Part shown: piece after piece, positions 31,201 to 44,661 of the stretch
Layout: every line of letters starts with the position of its first letter
Numbering within the stretch: the stretch's first letter is position 1
Origin: Mantis religiosa
Taxonomy: Eukaryota; Arthropoda; Insecta; Mantodea; Mantidae
Direction of reading: 5' to 3'
Assembly: GCA_030765055.1 (NCBI GenBank)
Contig: CM060947.1
Location: 102,988,862-103,052,861 of the forward strand
DNA length: 64,000 nucleotides
The notes under the pieces: model-generated
Seen by the model: the letters and a program-made list of their open reading frames with translations, nothing else
The model's database searches: none
Told to the model about the DNA's origin: nothing
Translations under genes and position numbers: made by a program

Positions 31201-33559
31201 TAGTCTTGAGCCGAACCAGGCCTAAGCAATTTACTCTCTGAAGCATTGTCCACATGTGTATTCCCTACTCACTGTGGCGAATTTCAAAATACCTAGGAAC
31301 AAGAGCAATAAGTGATTGTTCCATAATGACACCAGCAGGGCTAATCAAGTATAATTACCGCAGAGTAATGCATACCGTGTTTATTTACACCAGGATATAA
31401 CAAAGTTTCAAACATTACAACATTTTACGAGATTTGAAATAGGAATGTGTTTTTCCTAGATGTTACATTCTTTTCAAAGCTGATGATGAACGGAAATTGA
31501 ACCACCGTATGCAAAGTGTTTCATCTCAAGGAATAAATAGCCCATAACTGACAGTTTTTGTGTTCTAGAGTTAACAAAGATGTGCCTATCCATTTTTCGC
31601 CCCTGCCTTTTCCCCTAGTGACAGCAGACGGTGACTGGATTAGTCGCTGTGATCGAGCATCCTGAGGGTAGTTCATTACTCCAGTTATATGTTGAAAATG
31701 AGATTGGGGCTTTATAGTCAGCAGACCGGCGCCGAGCATCTGTCAAAGCAATCTGCTGAAATGACATGGATTTCGCCGGAGGTCGCGTTCATTTTGAGCT
31801 GTTACAATAAGTAAGTCTGTAATAATTTATGAGCGTTTTCATTACGACATAGTTCATAATTTATTTAGGTTGCGTTTATGACAATTTGCTTGAAACTGCG
31901 GTATTATTTGATCTCTAATTTTAGAGAATAGAAATAAAGAATGGTGGCGGCTCCGTTTCACCATAGACATGGGAGATATTCATTTGCTTCGTGCATGAGT
32001 ACCTATTGTTTGGCGCTAGGAAGATGAACAGATGGCGCAGAAGCAGGACATGTATTTTGCCTTCGCAGCTTTGTTCTTGCCAGCAATAAAAATTTCCTGA
32101 AATTGGATTAGATTGTTTGCTAAAAAATTCACGAAACTTTTCAGCTTCCTTTGGCAATTCGTAAGTTCAATAGGTGATTGTGCCACTGGATAATGTAGGA
32201 CATCCATAGGACATGCCTAGGACAATTTAGCTGCAGGCTTCTGTGATATAAAGACATTATAGGTATAATTGAAGCTATTTTAAATAGTTTCTCTTTGCAA
32301 AGCGTTGTCACCAAGTATTTTATTATTAATTGGAATGTTTATTTTTGCATTGGGTCTTGATGCGCAAGTTAATATTAGCAAATGGTACATCTGCAAGAGT
32401 TTCTCTTAACATTTTGTGTAAGTAGTTGATAAAGACCTTGTTTTTAAAGAGTATCCTGAGACAGTAAGTCAGCTTTATAGTAAATATACTGTTATAAAAT
32501 TAGCATATGAAAATAAAATCTACTGGCGTCTTTTTCAAAGTGTACTACGTAAACATCTTTCATAAGTGTACTCTTTATACTGGAGAATTTAAAGTTTTCC
32601 TGCATGGAGAACATAATATATACCTACTTGAGGTGAGTGCAGAACTTTGGATGGAAAAGAAAACATTTTCCCGCGACCTCGTTCTTTACTGACATGGTTA
32701 TGCGATTTATCTTATATTGAAAGCTAGATTGTCAGATGTTTACTCCATCTGCATCATACTATAAGACGGGCTCTGCTCAAAATGGATCATCTCTGGATGA
32801 GTCCCAAATTCATGATGCAAGCTACAGTATAAACTACAGATGCTTGCGGAAGTCTGTACGGAACCTGCTCCCTACTGCTAGCAAGACACACTATGGAACT
32901 GAGAGATCGCAAAGGAAAAGGAAGAAACGAAAAGGGATGAGTAAGATGTTGCATTGGTGATACGAGTAGACTTTTTTTGAAAATTAGAAATTCACAAGGA
33001 GGAAGTAAAATTACACTGCTTTCTCTATTTGCGAATTTTTAGGGTTTGTATTCCTACACATAGTTATGTGTCTTCCTGCTAGCGGCTATTTGAATTAATA
33101 TCCTTTTGCTGTAACAATGGATTTCATGTATAACATTTAAAATGGTAGTTTTTAAGGAGAAACGAGGGAAAAAACGCGAGAGGCATGCTGCATCCTATTA
33201 ATGTCACTATAAATGTAAGAAGCATGCATTAGCAATATGCACGTTGTCTTTCGAGGTGAACAGTTTTGTCTGTCCCATCATTCGCTTTACTCCACATTAC
33301 GTGTCCAGTCGTGGTATAACGTACATCAGTTCAAAATAGTAAAATACGTGTTTAAAGTGGCATATATTGTGAAGTAAAGTATAGGTTTCGTTTTTATCAA
33401 TATCATGTTAAACCCAGTCATTTATCGCAATAGAATAGCAGGACCATTTCGCCAGCTTTCTTATTACTGTTTAAAAAAAGGTAAACAAGTTGTATCGCAT
33501 ACTGTAAATTTAAGATCTACCAGATGCGACACTGGAAACTATTTTGGCTATAAAAAAGT
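25288..33559. other. Long non-coding stretch, nearly featureless
   Basis: Over 8 kb I recognise no exon, tRNA, SINE or transposon. Open frames on both strands near 27700-28220, 29806-30063 and 32000-32960 have no family motifs and overlap antisense frames. The block at 31540-31790 is somewhat GC-richer. One inverted repeat is listed separately. Confidence 0.5.
29612..29703. repeat. Short inverted repeat, 11-bp perfect arms
   Basis: The left arm tacctaatgca (29612-29622) pairs with tgcattaggta (29693-29703). The next bases also allow aattg/caatt pairing. About 70 bp lies between the arms, so the sequence could fold into an imperfect hairpin. It could be a tiny MITE, a small-RNA precursor or chance. 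Confidence 0.5.
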
Positions 33560-33560
33560 A

Positions 33561-33642
<82 letters not shown>
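33560..33642. repeat. (AAT)n microsatellite, about 83 bp
   Basis: Perfect AAT array; it creates a poly-Asn frame. No SINE tail is visible immediately upstream, unlike the array at 44600. Confidence 0.97.
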
Positions 33643-34919
33643 TTTTTTTACATATAATTGGAACAGCTACTACCAGCAGATCACGGAGATGCTAGAAGTT
33701 ATGTTTGTTTTTCTTATGTCTAGGTGATATACAATTGGTCGCGAGTTACGGGACGGATACTTCTTATGGCGGCAAGATAATTAAACGGTGGAAAATGATA
33801 AACAGTGCCAATAGTATTATCGGATCTTGTGTTAAGTTCACTTTTCGTGACATTTCGAACAATTTGTAATGTAACATTTTCAGGATGCACTGGGAAATTC
33901 CGTCACATGAAGATGTGCGAATACCGGTCAGTTTCACTTAAATATTATTTTGAGTACACGGTTTAATACGCTTTTCAAACTTACTCACTTTATATGCTTG
34001 GAATTAAGAGCACTCAGCAATGTTGGAGCTATTTTTCCTCTCTTACATTATTCACCTTTGATGTGTGAATTATGCCAAGAACAGAAGGTGCTTTGAACAT
34101 CTTCGACCTGCATCATTACGCCTGTAATCCAATTTTCCCTTTGACCGAGTAACTGAAGGTGAAGGGTTCGCAGAATCGGAAAGCTGTTAAGAGCACATTG
34201 GGTACAAACCCAGGACCCTTAATTAATGTATCTATTTTCTTGTCCCATTTGCTGTCGCATTTTCAGTTTGACGAATGCCTCTTCACGAAACTAAAATAAT
34301 TACTTTCATTGGTTTTTCCTCTTTGCAGGGTTAGGCTATTAAGCCGTTTTTCGAAACAAATATCAAACTGATCTATTAAAACTCATAATGTAGAAACCGT
34401 TCGTCTGCTTTCTTCTTTATATTATGATACGGGTACATATGTTAGTCGATATCATAGCAACAATGTCATTTGTAGAAATTTTGCCATGTTATTCCAACGA
34501 GACCCGCTCATTAAATGCAAAGAAATAATTTTCAGAAAAACGTTCTGCGCTGTTATCGATTTTTTATGTTTTAAACTCATTGGCGCTTTCAATTTCTTAC
34601 TATTTGTATCATAACATTCATTAAAGTTGGCCTTATTCTTTTCTAGAAGTAATGGTTAATCTTGTAAAAGTATATGACTGAGCATGCTCTCTTGTGAGTT
34701 CGCCATCTACATTAAAATTTTTCTGCGTTTGTTTCACTGTGTTTTGAAATGTTGAATGCACATGTATCACTTGTGTGCATAACTTGTTCTGAAAGAGAAC
34801 TGATTAACTTTGATATGTACAATAAAATGACTATTTCCATGTATGAACTCAATGTATATGCAAACTTATGGTGATTGGTATAAAATTAATGGATGTGCAG
34901 TGGACGAGAATGGCAAGAG

Positions 34920-35160
34920 ACGGTGAAGTAGAAAGAAATGTGGGATAGGATAAAACCATAGTGATAGTGCAGTGAAAAAGTGGAACGAAAACTGTGTGGG
35001 GTCACAATATAAGGATAAAGGGAAAGTAGGCACAGGCACAAAGGGAAATTTAACTAACAGAGATTAGCTCGCCCTGTGAGAAGAAAATTCATTATGCTAA
35101 ACCTACCATATGTGGTAGGAGGCCTTTGTCCAAAGAGATGCTAAGGACTTGTTTATTTAT
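34920..35160 (+). mobile_element. Possible 3' end of an RTE/CR1-type LINE
   Basis: The phrase tggtaggaggcctttgtcca (about 35114-35133) resembles the 'ggaggcctttgcccagcag' sequence at the end of the last ORF in many insect RTE-like LINEs. A translated GRRPLS-like string is the only protein hint upstream. It is highly decayed, both limits are guesses, and the resemblance may be fortuitous. Confidence 0.22.
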
Positions 35161-36451
35161 ATAAAATGAATGGGGGTTCACATACCTATATATGTAGATG
35201 TATGTAGATCTTCAAGAAGATGTTTTATGCCGTAGTTTCCAACAAAATCTCAGATATTTAATGCTTATTTGTCGTAAGAAATACACTCACGGAACTGCCA
35301 TAGTTGTATCAATAAGCTATAATTGGTCATGTATATTTTCCTTATCCTTTAAATATCTTAAAACTACCACATGCTTTGGAAAGAGGAACTGGGCGTGAAA
35401 AACAGATTTTTACTAAGTTCAATACCTTTTTGTGTACTTTATTAGTTTACCAACATGCTTCACTATTAGCATAAAGGAATTTAGTAATGATTATTATGGA
35501 AATTATACATTGTATTGCTAAATGAACGCCATTTCAACTAAACACATTTTAATTCTGTGCGTTTCTAGTTAGCTTCAACTTCATTGGAAGTTCAACATTT
35601 TAGCGTTTTTTGAAGCTTGGAACAATAGGAGTTCCCTGTTTATTGTACAACCGTCTATAAAAACCTCTATAAAGTAACTGATGACGAACGATTAAAATGA
35701 TTGTTACGGCTTTTCGAAATTCGATTATATGTTTGAGCTAATTCCTGAAAGAGAAGCTTAAGATAAGTTGTGTCCATTGTTTGCTCATTCGATCCCAAGT
35801 TCATGCTTTAAGAAATAAGTTGCTGGTCCTATTGTATTGAATAAATAAGTAAATAATAATAAATATAAAAAGAATGGAGATGATATAGCCTCAAAGTACA
35901 TTCGCTGAAAGCCACCCCCGCATATACCGTAATATATTTCCATGAAACGAGTTTTATTCAAAAATATATGAAATTGATAGGGAGAAATAAAGCTAAAATT
36001 GGAGTTATTTATGACTTCTGGTGGGGGATATTGAAGGCATACCCGGTCTCTTGTATTAAAAATGTGCTCTTCCGACTGACCAGAGAAAGCTATATTGTCC
36101 CTTTCGTGGCTGCATGCTACTGTCGGACGTACTTTTGTTATGTGGGCTGGCTCACTTCCTATATACATTGACCCCAGCTTCCCTTTCACTCATTTGTCCT
36201 CGGGTTGGTAACTGTGTTTATATATCGCAGATATACATATCAGCTTGCGCCGTTGACCTGCACAGTCGGAGCTAGGTAATTATAGTTTTACTGCGTATTA
36301 CAATGAAAGCAATAATATCGGTTTTCTTTTTACCGGTTTCGTCACCTTGCTAAATCGAGAGATGATACGCAGATAGTTCCCTGTAGTCTGCTCATCGATA
36401 GCGCAAATTGACGTCCATTGTATTCATCGATCTATAAAACATTTACGAGTA

Positions 36452-36475
36452 GTACATGAAAATTCTTTCATGTAC
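36452..36475. repeat. Perfect short hairpin, 10-bp stem and 4-nt loop
   Basis: gtacatgaaa and tttcatgtac flank attc. It is AT-rich, so chance occurrence in 64 kb is plausible; no terminator-like T-run follows. Confidence 0.6.
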
Positions 36476-39167
36476 GTATAGATGTTATATTTCCAGACTT
36501 CGTCAGCTACGTACTGATAGTTCAAATCTGCAGATATAGTGAGATTTGTAAAATGGGAAACATTGAAGATTTACTTAGGTATTTTGAGGATTTAAACAAG
36601 CAAACCAAAAGGAAGGTACGATAAAATCCAAGAGCATCAAAGTCTTAAGGGGAAACAATATAGTAACTATCTTAGATCAGTACAGTACCAAAGAATTAGT
36701 ATGATCTGGGCCAAGGTGAAGTTTGCAGTAATAACAATAATAATATTAATCAGATAAAACATATAGAAGTTAATAAATTCAAACGTTAATGCACACACTA
36801 TTTTTATTTATCCTGCAGTTTTTGTTTTGGCAGTGGCAATTATGGAAGTGTATTTCACAGTGCAAGTATTCACCAATTTACGAGATAAGTCCAGGGCTTA
36901 TATTCTAAATATTTGTTTTTACACACTCGGTGTATGGGAACCTAGATTGTTCTTACTTTCGATGACACTTGCTGCTCTGTTCCTTAAAAATCCTTTAATT
37001 CTCGCTAGTTTTATCCAAAATATCCTAAGCTTGTGTTTAAGTGCAACGCATACGAATTACTTCAAACTTTGTGGGTGACTTGCATAATGTTCTAACACCA
37101 CAAACATTTTTAAAAATGTGAGGGGTATTGCAATGCGGCTTCCAATAGGAATCAATTTGATTTATCAGCTGCGATATAAAAGAATATAAACTTATCGTAC
37201 AGTAGCAACTTAAAAACATGCATGCGTAAAAGTAACATTCAGGCTCTCTGCAAAAGGTGCACGATTACTTTCATGAGCATGGACACAGGGTTTTAACATC
37301 CAATAACATATTGTTATGAAACGAAACACAAAATAAAATATATGAACACATTTTTCGGAAAACGCTTTAGTGAAACATTTGATTAGACATGCCACCCTGT
37401 TATCTAAATAGAGCATCAACACATGTTTAGATTACAAGATGGTACTTGCTTGCAGAGAGTATAACATTAGTGTGCATATGCAAAATGATAAAAAGGAAAG
37501 CATACACAGGAGCAGCTCCACGGTATACTAATGTAAATGTAGGGCAGAAATATAACTATGCTCTGTTTGGCACACTACTACAATCGTCCGTTCGGTATTC
37601 CTAACGCTGAGAACATATCCGTTACCATTATGTTTTGGAATATCCAGTGAAAACATATCTCATCGCTAAGGACTAAAGCCATGGAACTGTGTCTTCTGTT
37701 GTACGCCAGTATTTTCTACGCGTTCAATCCTCAAATGCTAAACCCTTTCATTATGAACACCTTTATAGGAAAACGTTGTGGATTACATATTTTTATTTTT
37801 TGTGTTGTTTTGGTAAATTCGCCAGCCTTATTTTTATTCATTATACATTGTATGTGCAATTCATTTAATGCTGACGAAAATGAGTTCCTCAGTACAGTAT
37901 ATATGGTTTTACGCGAGATGCACGTGATACGCCCGCATTACGATTTTGGAAAACAGATTTTATTATGTGTTATGTTAGTTCACCCACCAGCATGGAATCG
38001 TTGTTCCTTTTTGATCACGTATTTTTATATTAGCCAGAGGAGCAAATTAGGCATTTAATTACCATTTCTTTCAAATGAGGCAATGAAACAGTGGGAAAAT
38101 GTTCTATGGCGCAACCGTATTTTTAAACAATATCTGTAGCTTATATATGTTTTAAGATGAAAACATCGCCAGTAGTCCATGCAGTACATTTGGATACCGC
38201 AAAAATTTCGATGGGGATGTTTTATTTGAAATATATATTTAGAAGTCTGAAAAAAAAATCTTGTGCGCGGAACATTAAAACTAAAAAACTAAAAGTATGT
38301 TATCAATTTTAGCATTTAAGCTCAGCATTTTCCAAGTATTAAACATAAATAAGTTTAAGCAAAATACTCTAATATCAAATTAACCTTTGCTAGAAAAATG
38401 TTATTTTTTCCTCAAAAATGCCGAGTAAAAAATGTAAGAAATAACAAAAAAAAAAAAAAAAAGAGTAAGAAAATACACACGTTTATATGCGGTTAAAAAT
38501 AAATTTATAATTTACTGGGAATAATGAGAAATCCTGTTCGTTCTGAATGGTTTTTTTTATAAGAAAAACATTTTGCGAAAATTATATATATTATGCTTTA
38601 TCAGTTTTACATTTGTTGTGTAGTAGGATAATCTCTCATGGATTACTTGACACACAAATATCATTTGGAACGAAGAGGACTTCATAGACTGTTCAAAAAT
38701 TCAAGGTAAACATTTTATTTGTAATGCAAACATTTTCAGTGAGTGTTATATTAATAATCGTTAAACCATTTTAAGAAATTAAAGCAATAACTAAAAGTTT
38801 TCCATATACTCCGTAGATTGGAGTGGGAGAAATTTCTTAAAAGATTTTCGTCTCAGATCCTTTGGAGACTCTGCACTTCAATACCACATTTGATATTTAA
38901 CCAAACTTCAACTTTTAAGCGCGCGCACACACACAAATTTCTTTTCTTCAGGGAATGTTAGAATATATATTTCCAGTGAAATAACGTGGAATTTTTGGTT
39001 ATGCAAATGCTTCCCTCCCCTCTCTAAAACCGCCAGTGTTAGAATTGTATTGCTATTGCATTTATTGTAGATCATAGGATTCTTGTTCTGTCCTACAATA
39101 AGTTTGAGTTTGAGGCAGGGGACACTTGTGATATATCACATGTTTGTGAACAATTGTACAATGATTG

Positions 39168-39364
39168 TATTGCCTCACGTTCAAGAGGTCCCGAGTTCGA
39201 ATGTCGGTCTGGGTGAGTTACCTGGTTTTTCCGGGGTTTTCCTTTATCCTTCAAGACGAATGTTGGGGAACTGTAAGCTCCACGGACCCTGGACTCATTT
39301 GAGCATCATTTCACCCAATTCATTCACCGTCCGATATGACAACGTTGGAGGGCGTAAATTACAA
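39168..39364 (+). repeat. CCTCGG-SINE copy, 5' truncated
   Basis: It begins within the head (ttgcctcacgttcaagaggt), has B box gagttcgaatg, body ggtttttccggggttttcct, the catttgagcatcatttcacc segment, and ends ggagggcgtaaattacaac. The A-box half of the head is missing or unrecognisable. The open frame through it (39083-39400) is an artefact. Confidence 0.85.
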
Positions 39365-42002
39365 CAAGAAAAACATTTATTGCAAAATTATACATGGTGA
39401 ACTGATAAAATATCAAATGTTTTCATCACTTTAACATTAAGGATACAGTCATATAATTTGAAGGGGTTTAAAGATCTAAAAATTACACACTGGCCATATC
39501 AGTTTTCTTCTTAAACCTCTGCATGGCTTTCTGATGTGAGAGTATACCTTATGTGTTGGTGACGCAGGCAGTAATGCTTGGCATTATTAGCTGCACTTTG
39601 TGAGCACGGGTCGATGGATGTGGCTGTGTCAGAGAGGTGAGAACGTCGTCCTCATCCATATAATCCTGTGACAAGCACCCTACATGACCAGACCTTCTAC
39701 AAAACTGTTATATCCCTGATCCTTGAGTACGCCTTAGTGATCCTATTTAGGGTTGTAACTGCATTTACATTCTAGTCGGGGCTAGAAAGAGAATGCAAAC
39801 TGATTACGCCAATTGGTGGTAACGTACAACGTAAGAATCAAGCATAGACATTGTTTCATTGTATTAAATACCTAGGAGCTTCTAAAAGTCGGTTTCACAT
39901 TGAAGATCAGCTGTTCGGAATTTTGATAGTTTCCTTTGCTTATTTTCATGCTTTGTATCTTCTGTCTGATCCTATCGGTACCTATACATATAAATTCTGT
40001 TTACAAAGGATATCTGGATGCTTCATTTAGTCCACCGTAAGGAAAACGTCCATAAGTTAGTTACAGTTCACAGATAAAGGTTAACACAGTGACTACCTTG
40101 TTATTTAGATGACAGATTGCGCCATTTCATCTGAGCGTTTTCAGTCATCTGTTTTAGGTGCAAGAGTTCACTGCCTTATTTATACCAAATAAAAACATAT
40201 TTCTCATATTTGCGTTCCTAGATTTTACCTATTTGACGTAAGTGCTTAATCATACTAGCTGCAAGTTATGAATGTCGTCCTTTCCGGTGTGATTTAATGT
40301 ACAAAAGTGAGTGGTCAGAATTGTTATTAGTTATTGACGTGTTATTTCCTTACCAAATGTTTAGGGTAAGTTCTGAAGTTTTTCATTAATTCATACTTAT
40401 TGATTATCAGTTTCTTGCTTAAGTTACTCGCTTGGGCACAATTCAGCGGTTTTGTTTGCCCAAATCGCAATTTAGAGCTATGTTAGCTTCTAAAAAGTGC
40501 CCAGATCACGGGCTTACGCGCATCTGCTTGTGCAAGTGTATAAGAAGTAAATTTTTAATTCCTTGTTGTTTAATTGTTTCTTTCAGTTATAAGGGGACAC
40601 TGTTTCCATTTATTTTGCGTACATGAAATATTTAGTAGAAAATAACAGGAACTACTATTTTGGCAACACCACAAGGTATATATTATGTCGTTCGCTTATA
40701 CAGCTATAGGTTCGCGATGCATCGAAAGAACGTACATTCAGTAGGCATATGTCACCCTTGAAGTAGTCTTCCCGGTTAACCTGCAAAGGAAAGCGCAGGT
40801 TACATTTTCCTATCAGACTTTGAAATTTGACTCATTGCAAATAATTTTGCTACAACTCTGTGAAGGATAGAGTAAAAACACAAACATTTTTGGCATCTGC
40901 GAATATGTTTCATCAGTTCTTTCTCGCCGGGACACCTGTGTGTTCTGCGCTGTACTGTCTGTTTGCTGAAGGATATGTTTATGGCCATGACCGCCATTTT
41001 TATTTGATTTTTGGTTTCACTAATTTACAATAAAATATATTGTTAACTGCTGAGTTCCAAATGACGTTCTGCGTTTGCAGGGCGGTAAAGCAGGACATGT
41101 GCTGGTGCATTGGCTGCTCATGCAAAGCGGTTCCTGTATTACATATATCATGTGGATGCTCCTCTGTTCAAATCGTTATTCTAGTATTAAATGGTGAAGG
41201 AGTGTGAAAATAATATGTATATGTGTGCCCAACTACTTATCCTTCAGAGCTCTAGGAACGGGGTGTGAAAAGCGTTAATTTACAATACATTTAAGATGTA
41301 TTTCGTAGTTTCAATCTATGAAACATTAATTTATCAATATCCGCGTCCGCATAAAGAAATGCAGCTTAAACAATGGGGGAAGCTATTATTAAAACAACTG
41401 CAGTAGTTGTAAAGAACCACAGTCAATAGGGGAAGCGCTCATCCGTAAAGAAAATGCAGACATTTGAAAAATAAATGCTGCTCATAAGTGCTCGAAGTTT
41501 CGTCTAAAGACACTGCATATGTGCTGCAGGAAAAGTGTTTTGGTTTATACTGGCACCCGCCGAGTCTGCAGAACAGTGCGGTGGACCAGGAAAGTGATAC
41601 AGTTAAAGTTAGCACCCGGATGCGGTTATATCTCAAGAAGTAAGAATATTAAAAAAAGCAGTCAAACAAAAACCATTCTAACGAGTAACTTATGCACTAG
41701 TTGAATGATCAGGCTACACAGTTCATTTCGGAATGAAAAAGTGCATAGGTGTGTTATGTAGCAGTTTTTTTTTTTGTGCTTGCTATATTAATTGCTGTGG
41801 CAGCCTGCAGCATTGTAGTTACATGTACTCTAGAGAATGTAAATGAAAGCTAACTTCATGTCAGATAAATTGCTGTAAAGGAACAAAACCGACTGTTTTG
41901 AGAATGCCTGCCAAACTTCGCGGTTATAACTATGTCTACGTCTAATATACTGTCTCAGAAAGACCTGCTGTTTTGAAGCTTGTACGAGTACAAGGTTTGT
42001 CG
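39365..42002. other. Non-coding sequence
   Basis: No gene or recurrent repeat recognised. 39545-39790 is modestly GC-richer. The open frames at 40432-41704 are short, on both strands and without motifs. Confidence 0.5.
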
Positions 42003-42240
42003 CGCCATGGCCGACTGGTTAATTCGCTCGCGAAACTTCTACGTCGTCCGCGTTCAGTAAACCGAATGTGGGGTTTATGACGGACAAAGGGGAGCGGGGT
42101 GGGTTTTCTCCGGCTTACCCAGTTTCAACCATTATTCATTCAACCAGCTCCTCCATGATCAACTTTCCTTTAAACATTTCACATTTAATATCACATTTTT
42201 CACCCTGATACCAGGTATCGGGTAGATCCTCCATCCTGGA
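42003..42240 (+). repeat. tRNA-derived SINE, third family (CCATGGCCGA type)
   Basis: The head cgccatggccgactggttaa is an A-box-like start typical of tRNA-derived SINEs. It is followed by a damaged B-box region (gtccgcgttcagtaaaccg) and then ggtgggttttctccggctta. A related body occurs at about 62620-62660 (cgggcgggttttctccgagt ... ccggtttccccgg), which supports a shared family. The 3' limit is estimated. Confidence 0.6.
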
Positions 42241-42628
42241 CATTCTCCCAGATCCAGAGTTCCTATTAAATCGTATAATTCCTATTAAATCAAGTTGCCA
42301 CAGCAAAATTTATCGTAGGTGGTACTTTGTGCTGGAACTTGGAAGTAGGAACAGCCCTAGGTCTTATTATTTGAATGATATAATGTAATTAGTTAAACAA
42401 ATTTGCTCACTTAATGCGATTAGAACAAATAGCAGATACACTAAGATCTAAATTACTACTACTCCGGGATTTTATTATTATAATTGTTATAATTATTTAT
42501 CATTATTGTTATTATTCAGTTAAAATATCTAAAACAAGGACATAATTCCTACAGTTAAATATAAGTAGTTTTCGGATGTGGGTAATGTTTCATGTCAGCC
42601 GAGGTAGGTATGTATCCTTATCTACCCA

Positions 42629-42830
42629 GCTCTAGGGTAGATGGTAGAGTATCTTCCTCACGTTCAAGAGGTTCGGAGTTCCAATTTCGTTTAGTGTGAG
42701 TTATCTGGATAAAGTTTCATTTTCTGGGGTTTTTCCTTATCCTGAAAGTTGAATATCGGGTAATTCATAGTTCTATGAATGAGTTGAGCATCATTTTATC
42801 GTCCGATATACTTAATGTTGGAGTAAGTTA
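42629..42830 (+). repeat. CCTCGG-SINE copy, diverged
   Basis: The head agctctagggtagatggtag is followed by agtatcttcctcacgttcaa, a decayed B box (gagttccaatttcg), the ggggtttttccttatcctga body and a gagttgagcatcattttatc segment, ending near ttggagtaagtt. It is more diverged than the copies at 20, 22.7 and 44.4 kb, so probably older. Confidence 0.75.
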
Positions 42831-44382
42831 ATCCTTATTAAATTTGGAAATATATTCAGAAGATCGTTTTTGCACTGAGAAGCGATAGGTAGTGCTCTAA
42901 TTAACAAATCCAGTTGCCATTTATTACTTCGCTTTGCTTGCGGTACAACCAAATAAGCTCCGATATTCCATCGGGACTTTGTAGAAGTTTGTTAATTTGC
43001 CAGTAATTTATATCTATCGTGTATCCCTGCAGTATCAGATCGTGGAGTATTTGAGAGGGTATTACTTGTGTAGCTAGTTTGCATTTTACAGTTCTCACTA
43101 CTAATTTCCTGTCTAGCCTAAAGGGACGCCTAATTCTTACATATTATCTTGCATTTTCAAAAACGATAGAGAACGATTTCCTAATACAAATCTTTTCTTT
43201 TATGTGGTGCAGTATCCTAAATACTTTGGATTTGGTTGCTATGGAATCATTAGTCTTTGCTTTTGGCACGATTTTATCACAGGAGAGGCCTATGATATAA
43301 ATCTAAGAAAAAAAGCAAAACACATATGTAGTCTGCAGTGACTGTGGATTTTGAAATGAAATAATTTTGTTTCTTTTTGAAGTGTTCATTCGGAAAGGTT
43401 ATGGCTAAAAGTTACCAGTTTATACTGTTCCATTATATTCTGTCCTATTTATCTCGCCAGTAGCTTGTGAGGTGCACAATCTCACAAAAAATAATGGTAG
43501 TTCGTTTGCATTTGGTTGTAGTCCTTGAACACTTGATTTTAAAAATGAATATGTCTCCCTCTCTCTCATTGAGACAAATTCACGCCTTTATTAGTATCCA
43601 ATGAAACAGCCCCAAAGAAATGTTTCCCTTCCATTCGCGTATCAGAAACTGATATAGGGGCAAACATGCTAACCACTGCCCAGAATTCAGAGATGTGGTG
43701 GTTATTGATGGCGCCGTATAACATCCCTACCTGCCAAAAGAACAAAACTGGCCAAAAACATTTCACTGAAAGTATATTTTGTAAAAGCCAAACTGAACAT
43801 TATGACTACTGTTTCTGTGTATTACATTTCGTTCGATTTACTCGTACATTGTTGAAATCAGCGCGCACGTGTGCCATAAAGAGATCAAATTCCATATATT
43901 ACAAAAAGCTCGTTTTAGACATGTGAAGGAACGTCTGTCCTGTGCATTACGAGATTAATAATAAAGTGAAAAAGAAATGAAACTGAAAGACTTGATGCTG
44001 CAGTAAGATTAGCGTAGGGAAGGGTTTGGTTTTTTGAACTGGAACTTCTATTGAAAATGAATGGCAGAGAAAGAAAAAGGTGGATTAGATGACGTTTCTC
44101 AATGGGCGGCTCACGCTGGTGAAGTTATTAAAGAAGCTATATTAGACGCTAGCAGAGATGAACATCTTGTTATCTTCATGTTTCGTAGGTTGTGAGACGC
44201 ACGAATTGATATCAGTGAAGGGATAGGTACGTAAAGCACATGTTTCCGTTGATTACTGTGGAAACAGTTTGGATGTAATGTAATTGCTTCAATTTACATA
44301 GTGCTGTAGAATAAAAGCAACGATTTTAAGGGAAATGCAAAGCCTGGTAATGACATCATAAACAAGAAGATTTAAATCATGA
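42831..44382. other. Non-coding sequence
   Basis: Short frames on both strands at 42901-43926 have no family motif. No additional repeat recognised. Confidence 0.5.
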
Positions 44383-44598
44383 CGCCCTCCTCGGTAGCGT
44401 AGATTGTAGCGTGTCTGCCTCACGTTGAACAGGTCGCGAGTTCTAATCTCGGTTAGAGTTACTTGGATAAGGTTTTTCTGGGGTTTTTCCTTATCCTGAT
44501 AGACGAATGTGGGGTAACTAAGCTCCATGGACCCCGGACTCATTTGAGCGTCATTTCACAAATTTCATTCATCGTCCGATGGAGAACGTAAATTACAA

Positions 44599-44599
<1 letters not shown>
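44383..44599 (+). repeat. CCTCGG-SINE copy, full length, tail joined to (AAT)n
   Basis: The complete order is visible: head ctcctcggtagcgtagattg, B box gagttctaatc, ggataaggtttttctggggt, catggaccccggactcattt, gcgtcatttcaca, and the terminal gagaacgtaaattacaaa. A perfect AAT array follows without a gap. Confidence 0.9.

Positions 44600-44660
<61 letters not shown>
44600..44660. repeat. (AAT)n microsatellite at a SINE 3' end
   Basis: About 20 perfect AAT units directly continuing the SINE tail attacaaaataat. The position suggests that the array grew from the retroposon's 3' tail. Confidence 0.95.

Positions 44661-44661
<1 letters not shown>

Larger units (their letters stand above)
33643..39167. 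other. Long non-coding stretch
   Basis: The two longest open frames here (minus 35785-36189, 134 codons; plus 37681-38058, 125 codons) show no signal, domain or family motif that I recognise and are not supported as genes. A poly-A run lies at about 38446-38462. Short elements within the stretch are listed separately. Confidence 0.5.

Noticed and set aside
31482..31500. Second hammerhead-like string (ctgatga ... gaaa)
   Set aside because: Only six bases separate the two strands, too few for stem II.
33405..33695. Poly-Asn open frame
   Set aside because: Translation of the (AAT)n array; flanking residues show no motif.
35785..36189. 134-codon minus-strand frame
   Set aside because: Length is within chance for 64 kb and six frames; no domain, no splice or start support, AT-driven residue composition.
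37681..38058. 125-codon hydrophobic plus-strand frame
   Set aside because: Hydrophobicity follows from T-rich DNA; no recognisable membrane-protein family or exon boundaries.
39083..39400. 105-codon frame
   Set aside because: Two thirds of it is the CCTCGG SINE read through; not a gene.
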